NCBI GenBank assembly: GCA_950295325.1
Contig: OX485805.1
Span: 14,061,501-14,125,500 of the forward strand
Reading direction: 5' to 3'
Source: Polytrichum commune
Taxonomy: Eukaryota > Streptophyta > Polytrichopsida > Polytrichales > Polytrichaceae
Length of the DNA stretch: 64,000 nucleotides
In this document: positions 56,152 through 64,000 of the stretch, piece after piece
Layout of the letters: every line of letters begins with the position of its first letter
How positions within the stretch are numbered: the first letter of the stretch is position 1
Translations under genes and position numbers: made by a program
The notes under the pieces: model-generated
Databases searched by the model: none
Told to the model about the DNA's origin: nothing
What the model saw: the letters and a program-made list of their open reading frames with translations, nothing else

Positions 56152-57068
56152 CGATGAATGGGGAGCGCTGACCGCTGGTTACGAATGAAACGGTTGGGTT
56201 TGAGAAATTACCAGTTGAAGTCAAAGACTTTAGGAAAGTTAATTATCGATCCATTTAGAGGAGTTTACAGCAGAGTTCGGGAAGTTTTTGAAGCCTAAGT
56301 GGCTAATTGCCTGTAGTTGCTATGAAGGGTCGGATTTTTTCCAATTTACATCGGCAAGAGCTGGTCTTTTGTAAAATCAATCGGCCAATTGCCTATATTT
56401 TCATATTTTCATTGGCCAATATCCGATTAAATGGAATTCATATCGGCACTAATTGTTTAAAAAATGTATGACAAGTTATTAGAAATCATTTCTTAGTACA
56501 AAATCTTGAATAAGTGAAAAGAAAGGCATGTTCAAAACTTTAAAGTTGAAGAGTTAAATATCCTTGGCAGGAATTGAACCTAGCAATGCCTTCACCGCTT
56601 GAAGGCCAAGGGTCCCCCAATTCTTCATAGAAGCAATTGGATTTGGTCATGGAAAGGTTGCATAATTCAAAAAGTTTAAGGTTTAGGGTACTTCCTCAAG
56701 TGCATCATCAGATGCCCCAGACAAATAGCGCTCTGGATGCTTCCGGCTGAAATCCAATAACTCACAAGAAGAATCGGCTACATTTCCAGGACATTTTTTG
56801 GTTCATCGACTAATTGCCAAATGATTGAAATTACAGTCGGATTGCCATCCAATGGTTGGAAATTTGGACCGACCATGAGGGGATATCCATCGGCTGATAA
56901 TGAACTAGCCGTCGGTTTTCCCTGAACATAGGTTTACAGAATACTCCTCAACTCAACAAAAGAACAACTGAAAGATTTCGGACATTGTCAACTGGACGGT
57001 CTTGAAAACAACAGGATCTTGACCCCATTCTACATGCCCAAGAAACTCCAAGAAACTCCAGGACACTG
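56152..57068 (+). mobile_element. hAT-like family 2 element interrupted by a family 1 insertion
   Basis: 56152-56270 and 56940-57068 together make one diverged family 2 copy (GAAACGGTTGGGTTTGAGAA on the left; GGACGGTCTTGAAAACAACAGG and ATGCCCAAGAAACTCC on the right). The flanks CTTGAAAC (56144-56151) and CATGAAAC (57069-57076) match at 7 of 8 bases. A complete family 1 element sits inside it, so this copy is the older insertion. Confidence 0.75.
56271..56931 (-). mobile_element. hAT-like family 1 element, complete (661 bp), nested
   Basis: It begins CAGAGTTCGGGAAGTTTTTG and ends TTTTCCCTGAACATAG, with a perfect 8-bp duplication GTTTACAG at 56263-56270 and 56932-56939. About 280 bp at the left and 190 bp at the right align closely with the copy at 18791. 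The middle (about 56556-56755) differs and includes a tRNA-like fragment (56562-56611). Confidence 0.93.
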
Positions 57069-57076
57069 CATGAAAC

Positions 57077-57333
57077 TTCACTGAATTGGATTTTGTGAGA
57101 ATATCTTGACAAATCTCTACAAAATGCTATAGTCTATACCCACAAAAGTGCCTCGCTAGTTGGCATATGATGACAAAACTGTTTAAAAATTGTCAAAGTA
57201 ATTTGAAGTTCACAACAGTGTAGCTAGGTACAAAACTGTGCTTACAAAGTCAACAGATTTGGACGTACAAGGTAACTTACATCGCAATTCCAGCAATCGC
57301 TACTAACTTAGGTACGCCCTGGCGGTCAATCAA
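57077..57333. other. gene-free stretch
   Basis: Nothing recognised between the nested hAT-like elements and the minisatellite. Confidence 0.35.
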
Positions 57334-57335
57334 TT

Positions 57336-57580
57336 ATCCAGATGGATTCTTCGAAGTATCATTCCTAGAGTCAATATTTGAGTCATCAATGTGACACTGT
57401 GGATTCTTTGAAGTATTATTCCCAGAGTCAATATTTAAGTCATTGATGTAACACTGTGGATTCTTCGAAGTATTATTCCCAGAGTCAATATTGAAGTCGT
57501 TGATGTGACACTGTGGATTCTTCGCAGCATCATTCCCAGAGTCAAAATTTAAGTCGTTAATGTAACACTGGGAGCCGATC
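57336..57580 (-). repeat. 60-bp tandem repeat, open as a 20-residue peptide repeat
   Basis: Four units of 60 bp. On the minus strand each reads roughly N-P-Q-C-x-I-N-D-x-N-I-D-S-G-N-x-T-S-K, with no stop, inside a 95-codon open stretch ending at 57334. Most differences between units are isolated base changes, several silent. No start codon is seen: the frame is closed by TGA just upstream. It would therefore have to be an internal or last exon, or a non-coding minisatellite. Confidence 0.6.
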
Positions 57581-57639
57581 GGTTCAGCTTGGGAATTGTG
57601 TAATCCGATTGGCGATTCCAAATCTCGTAGCCCATGATT

Positions 57640-60400
57640 TCAAGATTGAGGATTGGAAATGAGATGCAAAAGTTAGTGGAGGTCAAAGTACGGATACTCT
57701 TTTAATCATCTCAAAAAGAAAAAGAAAAAAAGAAAACAAAGCAAAGTGTAGTTTTGTTTAGATGAGATTAGATTATGCGTTCAACATATAGACATGTCGT
57801 TCTAGGTTCAATAAGTAACACGACTCGGAATGCCTATGTGATGATCACTAAAAATTTTGAAAGACAATCTCCACTTTCACCTCATATAGCTTTTGCAATG
57901 CTATTTCAATTGTAAAACTTGAATTGACCAATGATAATCGACATTAATTGCAACTAGATATGATAGTTTATGATCCAACCTAATAGTCAAAATTGTCTGT
58001 GGAGTTTGGAAGTGCCCACTATTGGGCACATACCTTACCACTTAGATGTAAGGTACGAGGGATGCTAACCTATATCCAACGAGCTGTTTGGGGGAGGGGT
58101 CTCCTATAGGATAAGGTTGGAGCCTACGACCCGCAACCCTTAGGCAATCATAGAATTCATTTTCGAAACCCAACCAGAAATGTTGCGTGTCCCACCTAAC
58201 TTCAGAGAATAGTTATTGTTGCATTCTTCAAGGTCGCCTTGACTACAAAACCCAAATTGAGTGCACCTCAACTTCAAGACCTACAACCTATATGTGTATG
58301 TCTATATATATATATATATATATATATTCATTTGCACTTTATAAGTAAGAAATTTACCGGGATTTCATTCCCATTGAAACCATCAGTAATGCATGTAATA
58401 GGCTTAGAAGTTTAAAATATGAAAAATCCCTTATTAGGAATAAGGAGATAGTTATTGTGGTTTACCATTTGAGAGGGCCCTTTTGAATGTAAAATATAAC
58501 TAAATAATATGCTAATTTTAGCTCATTCATTTTATAAACTATAATATAAGCCTTCTCATTTCACTGATATCTATACACATTCAAAGCAATTAAGCATTAA
58601 TTAAACAAAGAGCGTAATTGAGAAATATTACATTATTATCATTTTATAAAGTTGAGGCTCTATGTCTTTACTAGGTTTGGTACAACATTGCTTTGGCAAC
58701 ATGTTGTTATGGTTGTCCAAGTCAACGATCGCAATGCAAATACATTATTGCATATAAAAAAAACATTGAATGTGAAGACTTGGAGGGATTGAAAGAACCA
58801 AGTTAATTCTTTTGTGACAGAATAAAGAATCAACGATTTGAAGTCACCAGCACCAAAATCAAATGATGCACCATCAACTAGTTTCAAGCAACCTACTGCA
58901 ATACAACATAATAAGGTGATGTCCATATTCACAAAGATGAAAAATTTACATTTTTAACATAGCTATGATAAGGTTGGTGGGATTGAGCCCTCAACACCTC
59001 GGCGAGATTGATAATTTACATTCACAATTCAAATCTCTTTTGAACCATGTTAACTTTTAACCATGTTTCTCGTCTAAATATAAAGGTACAATGCGAAGGG
59101 CCGGGAGTGGCATCTGCCCCCAAAAATTCAATGTTACAAAAACAAGGTTAGGATTCAATGAATCTTAAAAACTTCCTTCTCAATTTATAGAAAACAACTT
59201 CCAGATTTTGCCCAAAGCTCAAGCCATTGAAGAAAGGGAAAGACGTCGAATGATATCTAGAAAGCATTTGCATGTGAAATTTCTCGAAATATTCAGTAAG
59301 ATATGTTTAAATTGCGGACTCCACAGTATGCTTGTTGGCAACGAAATTTCTGTTGAATAGTATTGAATGTGCTAAGAATGTGAATAGTATTGACCCTGAT
59401 GAGTGCATAGATGGCAATGACGAATCTTGGTCAAAATGTGGAAATTCACAGGTGAATGTGACAAAAGGGAAGTGGGCACACTCGTGGAGTATGTTTTGAT
59501 GCATTTGACTCTAATGCCCAATCTCATCGCGTGAAGTTGTTGGATGTATCCACATCTCGGGGTACTAGATTTCTTGACATGAGAAGATATGAATTTTATA
59601 AGCATTACTTTGAGAATGCATTTGTTCAATTTATTTAGCATTGTTTTGAAATATGATTTTTCATTTGGATTGATCGACCAAAATGACATTTATTCAATTA
59701 AAAATCCAAGTTACTGCATTGTGCAACCACTTGCTTTCTTTCAAAAGTTTAATTTCCTTTTCATATAGAAAATTTTATTGATGATCTTCAAATGGATTGA
59801 TATTATATTTATTACCTATAATGATAATAATATGATCAACTTATAAATTAACCTTGATATTATCTTTTTAATTTAATCGAAAAAAACTAAAATATTATAG
59901 TTTGTGTTATGTGAAGTAAAAAATTTCATTGCTCATACTTGCATACACAAGGTAGTAAATATTAGTATGAAAGTCACAAGAGTATCCATTTACTTATAAA
60001 CGTAGGTTTTGTACGCTTGCGTAACCAAGTAAAAACTCCGGGCGTAGTGTTTTGTGTGGAGGAGTTGTCCAGTGTTCAAGTTTGAAGTGTGCACATGCAT
60101 TTCAATGTGAAGGGCTTTAGAATAATCACACTTCACTCAAACTTTCAAACTTTTCTGCACCACTTCGCAAAAAAAAAACCTGATATTGGCCGTTTCGTAT
60201 TTAATATGAAAATAATATGACGTCTCATTGATTTGAAAAAGTGCATGCAATGAAATGATGCACTAAAATCATTTAAATTCCCTACATAATGCACTCAATC
60301 ATCATCCAGCTCCAAAGACAAAACCCTTCGTTTCTTGGTCTTCCGAAGACTTCAATATTGACCACCGGAGCTGCCCCTAGCCCCCCGCGCGGATTCCCTC
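57640..60400. other. gene-free stretch with a (TA)n tract
   Basis: AT-rich; (TA)n at about 58305-58326. No gene recognised on either strand. Confidence 0.4.
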
Positions 60401-60557
60401 ATTCCCTCAACCCCCATGCCTCGTGAGCCATCTCATGTCCCCCCCGGCTGCCCGAGCCACAAAACCGTGTGAAAAGTGTCGGAAGATCCTCTCCGTCCAC
60501 AACGGACGGCCGAGATCCCTCGCCTGCTCCCAGTAGGAGCCGGTGACGAGGCCGGCC

Positions 60558-60785
60558 CAGTGATCGGGGAGATTTTGGGCATGCATAACCGGTGGAGATC
60601 CTAGTGTCTGCAAGTCCAACCGGTTACATGTTGACATCCTCCGGTTTCCTTTATTAAATTGGGGTATATTCTATAAATTCCTCTAGAATGATTGGTAATT
60701 TTCCTGCAGTCTTAAACTTCAAACGGTTATTTCTCAAACTCAACCAGTTTATGTGTAACTAACTGCTGATTCTCCCCGATCATAG
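60558..60785 (-). mobile_element. hAT-like family 2 element, complete (228 bp)
   Basis: It starts CAGTGATCGGGGAGATTTTGG and ends GATTCTCCCCGATCATAG. A perfect 8-bp duplication, GGCCGGCC, flanks it at 60550-60557 and 60786-60793. It has the best-preserved termini of the family in this window (12 matching bases, TGATCGGGGAGA). Confidence 0.95.
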
Positions 60786-60793
60786 GGCCGGCC

Positions 60794-60989
60794 TTCCCTC
60801 CTCATATAATACATGGCCACGAATTAATATTCGCCTCTGTTCACCTCACTTATTAGCTTGCTCTTGACTCTACTAAGCGGCTTGCTGGCTTCCGCTATGT
60901 GACAGTCCTGCCTACCATTTTGTGACATGCTCGCTCGCTTGCTTGCTCACTTGCTTGCTCGCTAATTACCACCGGGTCCATCTGATGAG
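60794..60989. other. spacer between two inverted hAT-like copies
   Basis: It contains a short CTTGCTCGCTTGCTCAC repeat at about 60928-60962; nothing else is recognised. Confidence 0.4.
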
Positions 60990-61227
60990 CAATGATTGTG
61001 GAGAACTGGCAGTTGGTTACAAATGGACCGGTTGAGTTTGAGAAATAACTGGTTGAAGTTCAAGACTGCAGGAAAATTACCGATCATTTTAGAGGAACCT
61101 ATAGAAGAATATACCCCAATTTAATAAAGGAAAACCGGAGGATGTCATCAACATGTCACCGGTTGGACTTGCAAACACATAGGATCTCAACTGGTCATGC
61201 ATGCCCAAAAATCTCCCCCGGTCGCTG
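60990..61227 (+). mobile_element. hAT-like family 2 element, complete (238 bp)
   Basis: It starts CAATGATTGTGGAGAACTGG and ends AATCTCCCCCGGTCGCTG. It is inverted relative to the copy 205 bp to its left. The expected 8-bp duplication is not clear (CTGATGAG on the left, GGTGAGCC on the right). Confidence 0.85.
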
Positions 61228-61229
61228 GG

Positions 61230-62420
61230 TGAGCCCCGGGAGGAAAATGTCAACCTGTTTCCAAACCTTGTTGAGCCAAACGTGGTGATTGACCTTCTGT
61301 GACGTGCGATAAGACTGGTTGCTTATATGCCAGCCACAGCTACATTTGTCAAGTTGCAATAATAGGATGCCACTGATGACACCACTACACGGCCAAGTAT
61401 GCACGCACACGCATGAGATAAGGTTTGTATACCGCCATGGACCATGAATTCGGACTGTGGAAGAGGGCCTTTTCCCATGGTCCAACTTGGTGGTCCAACT
61501 TCCATGGTCCGATGTTCTTAATAAAGTCAATATACAAAGCCTTTGGGGTCCCGCACTAGGTGGAAACCGAATGTGGACCAGGAGGGATGACAATGCACCA
61601 AAAAGTGAATGTGTTGAATTTTTTTTGAAATGTATGTCCAAAAAAGTTAGTTTTGGGAAATTGAATTTCAAGTTGGATCATTTCTCTTCTCTTTGCTTAT
61701 CTTCATCTTCTTTTCCCCAAAGAGAATTTCATTGAATTTTATTATTATTTTATAATTGTATTGTTTTTGCCATTTGAGCCTTGCCTTTTTCTACCAGAGC
61801 ACCTATTTTACTTCTCCCTCCGCCAAAACCCTTTGGACCATGTCAATGGATGATGTAGGCCTTATAATAGGTCTTTTGGGGACCTTGAACTCCATGCAGT
61901 GTTCAAGATTGAAGCCCTCATATGATTTTCATTTTGAAGGGCTCTCAAATTCTAGCCTTTCAGTTGAAGGCTTGATTCAAATCCAAGAACATAAAAATGA
62001 AATTACAAACTCATATTAAACTTGTGCATGAATTATATGGTACATGTTTCCAGTATAGTGTGAAGAATTAAGAATCAACCATTTAACTCCACTTCTTGTA
62101 GTGACAATGCCCTAGTACGCTTGTTGGTTCTTGTGATGGACAAATTATATCGAGGACTTCAAGTGACGTCTTCATTTTCAATTTGGGGTTGCGTTTTGAA
62201 GCGCTATTTTGAGAGAGGTATATTTTGAAGGGCCAAATGGCATTCGAAGGGCATTGACGACGTCAATCTTAAACAATGACTCCATGGTCACTTTGACGTT
62301 TTTTTCCCCCTAAGTCTAAACCGAAAGTGGTCCCGGGACGAGTTGAACAACCAGTCACATATTTGACACGGCCTTGGGACGGCTTCATGGTCCATGGTGT
62401 AAACAACTCCATAGTAACCT
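61230..62420. other. gene-free stretch with dispersed-repeat fragments
   Basis: CATGGTCCAACTTGGTGGTCC near 61478, GTGGACCAGGAGGGATG near 61572 and TTCATGGTCCATGGTGTAAAC near 62384 belong to the repeat family also present at 51.9-53.1 kb. No gene is seen. Confidence 0.45.
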
Positions 62421-62427
62421 TGGATCT

Positions 62428-62435
62428 TATATAAA
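62428..62435 (+). promoter_or_regulatory. TATA box of the dirigent gene
   Basis: TATATAAA, 159 bp upstream of the dirigent ATG. Transcription would start around 62460, giving a leader of roughly 125 nt. Confidence 0.6.
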
Positions 62436-62586
62436 CCCACAACATCCAACCCTTCCGTGGCGGATCGATTTCCTCTTCTATAGTTTCTTCAAGACACACA
62501 CGACGTCTGCGGCTCCTCGATCGGGTCTATACCTCGCGGCGACGTATTTTGATCCTGCGAATCTATACATTTCGATCGCAAAAATT

Positions 62587-63147
62587 ATGGCTTCTTCAAG
62601 AGGGATGTTAAGTGCGGTTACGGGCATGCTCTTTTTCAAGGTGTTGCTGAGTATTTGCACGGTGTTGGTGTTCCAGAGTAGCCTTGTGAGCGCGAATTCG
62701 AGCAAGCCCTGTCTGAGCACGCTCGTATTCTACGAACAACAGAACTTGACGACCGACACTTCGCGGCGCCAGATCACAAACTCGACCCTGGGTGGGTTGT
62801 TCGTCCTCAACCTGAAGCTTACCGCGACTGCAGACTTTAATTCGGAGACCATCGGAACGAGGTTTGGCTCCACGACCGGGACGGGGGGCAGCTCCACGGA
62901 TTTCCCAAACTCGGCCTACAGAATCAACTGGCCCGAGAAGAAACTCAATGGAACGCTCTTGATTTCAAACGCCGTGGACGTGCTTGCGCCTCTCCGCGAG
63001 CTCATCGTTTACGGTGGCTCGGGCTCCTTCTACCTTGCGCGTGGGTTGGCGTATGCATCCTTCGGGAGTGCCAACAACACGTTGGGCGTGTCGTCCACAA
63101 AGCTGGAGGTTCACTTGGACTACTCGTGTGGGCAGTGTCGTGCGTAG
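62587..63147 (+). CDS. dirigent-like protein, secreted, 186 residues
   Basis: An intronless gene for a dirigent-family beta-barrel protein. Characterised members steer the stereochemistry of phenoxy-radical coupling in the cell wall; the substrate of this one is unknown. The ATG has A at -3 and G at +4. Residues 1-36 form a signal peptide (hydrophobic F-F-K-V-L-L-S-I-C-T-V-L-V-F, cleavage after V-S-A). Family blocks are L-V-F-Y-E-Q-Q (46-52), I-G-T-R-F-G-S-T-T-G (89-98) and G-G-S-G-S-F-Y-L-A-R-G-L-A (143-155). N-glycosylation sequons lie at residues 37, 53, 65, 121 and 163. The C-terminus ends C-G-Q-C-R-A, with a CxxC that could form a disulphide. Length is typical (180-190). Decayed relatives lie immediately downstream and at 15.9-17.9 kb on the other strand. 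There are no lesions, so it is probably functional. Confidence 0.9.
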   Translation: MASSRGMLSAVTGMLFFKVLLSICTVLVFQSSLVSANSSKPCLSTLVFYEQQNLTTDTSRRQITNSTLGGLFVLNLKLTATADFNSETIGTRFGSTTGTGGSSTDFPNSAYRINWPEKKLNGTLLISNAVDVLAPLRELIVYGGSGSFYLARGLAYASFGSANNTLGVSSTKLEVHLDYSCGQCRA

Positions 63148-63344
63148 GTAGATAATTGCTTCTCCTTGCAGTCATGACCAGATTCTAGATAGGGCTCCGC
63201 AACTGGCATGTTTGCAAAATAATTCTTGCACATAAATTGATTCTCATCATGTGACCCCCACACCAGTGTATCCAACTAAATGATTAACTTACACTCAACT
63301 CCAAATCTATGGTTCACATCACTCTAGGTCATTTCCCTGCATTT

Positions 63345-64000
63345 CCCTGCGTTTTGTCACCTCTCAGAAAACGCTTATATTTGTGTAGGGGAACTTGGCA
63401 TATGCATCCTTCGTCAGTGCAAAACAGATCTTTTTCATGCTATACACGAAGATCGAGGTGCACTTGGACCCTAGTACTTGTGTGGGAAGTGTCGTGACTA
63501 TATAAAAATTGCAATATCTTCATGTGATCTAGACAGGTATCTATCGATTCGCGTATTGGTCAGATTTGCTAGTTGCATAGAACTTTATCATCAAAATCTG
63601 AACCCATTGCACTGGAGTGATTGAGTGGTCACCCTCAGCTTTAAATTGTTCCCCTGTGTTGCCGGTGTTCTGTCACCTCTCAGAGAGGTTGTCGTGTAAG
63701 GCGTCTGGGGTTGTTCTATATCGTGAGCAGTACGGGCCATTCATCCTTCAGTAGTGCAGATTAAGATGTGTGTCGTCCACGAAGATCGAGCCACATGCGG
63801 ACCACTCGTGTGGGCTATGCAACGACTAGTAGATAGATAATTGCGTCATGTGGACTAGATAGGTATCAGCGACTAGGATATTGATCCTTTATGTCAGATT
63901 TTCTGATTGTATTTTGCATAAAATTGATCACCATCATTTGAACACCCATCAGTACATTCAGTTGAGTGGTTAACTACACTCAGCTCCAAATTATGGACAT
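63345..64000 (+). pseudogene. tandem partial copies of the dirigent 3' end
   Basis: Two diverged copies of the gene's C-terminal coding and 3' sequence follow the gene. In the first (63345-63690), GTTTTGTCACCTCTCAG leads to CTTGGCATATGCATCCTTCG and ATCGAGGTGCACTTGGAC, parallel to residues 131-180 of the gene. In the second (63659-64000), GTTCTGTCACCTCTCAGAG leads to CATTCATCCTTCAG and ACTCGTGTGGGCTATGC. Each is followed by the same ATTGAT..CATCAT..TTGAGTGGTTAACT spacer. The unit is about 320-350 bp. The copies are not open and continue past the window end. Confidence 0.75.

Noticed and set aside
62374-62586. Upstream in-frame extension of the dirigent gene (71 more codons)
   Set aside because: It would start upstream of the TATA box, and the ATG at 62587 opens directly onto a signal peptide with a good start context.

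Overview
The window looks like repeat-rich nuclear DNA of a land plant. It has short spliceosomal introns (about 70-105 bp) with GT-AG borders, an intronless secreted dirigent gene (a land-plant family), a nuclear-type tRNA-Ser, and hAT, CACTA-like, pogo/Tigger, LTR and LINE relics. A bryophyte or another early-diverging lineage seems plausible, but nothing here fixes the species. Only one protein gene looks intact and likely functional: the dirigent gene near the right end.

Layout. 0-4.4 kb: a 12-exon gene on the + strand, now a pseudogene, fusing a ParB-like N-terminal region (E-G-N-H-R motif) to a circularly permuted amino-methyltransferase-like C-terminal region. 5.4-7.1 kb: a hAT-like element split by a 1,552-bp solo LTR with a 5-bp target duplication. 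7-16 kb: small inverted-repeat elements, a decayed trihelix-like gene (minus), palindromic AACTATAGTT repeats and one tRNA-Ser(AGA). 15.9-17.9 kb: a scrambled dirigent pseudogene cluster (minus), one segment of which is tandemly triplicated. 18.8-19.4 kb: a complete hAT-like element with a perfect 8-bp duplication. 21.1-31.9 kb: a long non-LTR retrotransposon (minus) with a long ORF1, an ATGAATAG ORF1/ORF2 overlap, one intact 2A-like ribosome-skipping motif and a decayed second one, an AP-type endonuclease and a reverse transcriptase. 33.2-35.9 kb: a three-exon gene resembling the accessory proteins of plant CACTA transposons, with dense GACTA/TAGTC palindromes. 36.1-36.9 kb: a pogo/Tigger transposase pseudogene (minus). 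37-55 kb: mostly gene-free AT-rich sequence with microsatellites and small foldback elements. 56.1-57.1 kb: one hAT-like element nested inside another. 60.5-61.2 kb: an inverted pair of the short hAT-like element. 62.4-64 kb: the dirigent gene, followed by tandem copies of its own 3' end.

How it fits together. Almost everything is mobile DNA at different stages of decay. The recognisable coding lesions are mostly G-to-A on the sense strand (Trp codons to TAG, a GT splice donor to AT, catalytic Asp to Asn), as expected for long-methylated, silenced repeats. Two short non-autonomous hAT-like families share the CARTGATCGGGGA terminus and account for at least eight complete or partial insertions, several with perfect 8-bp target duplications. 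The two dirigent clusters, about 45 kb apart in opposite orientation, show that this gene family was duplicated locally and fragmented.
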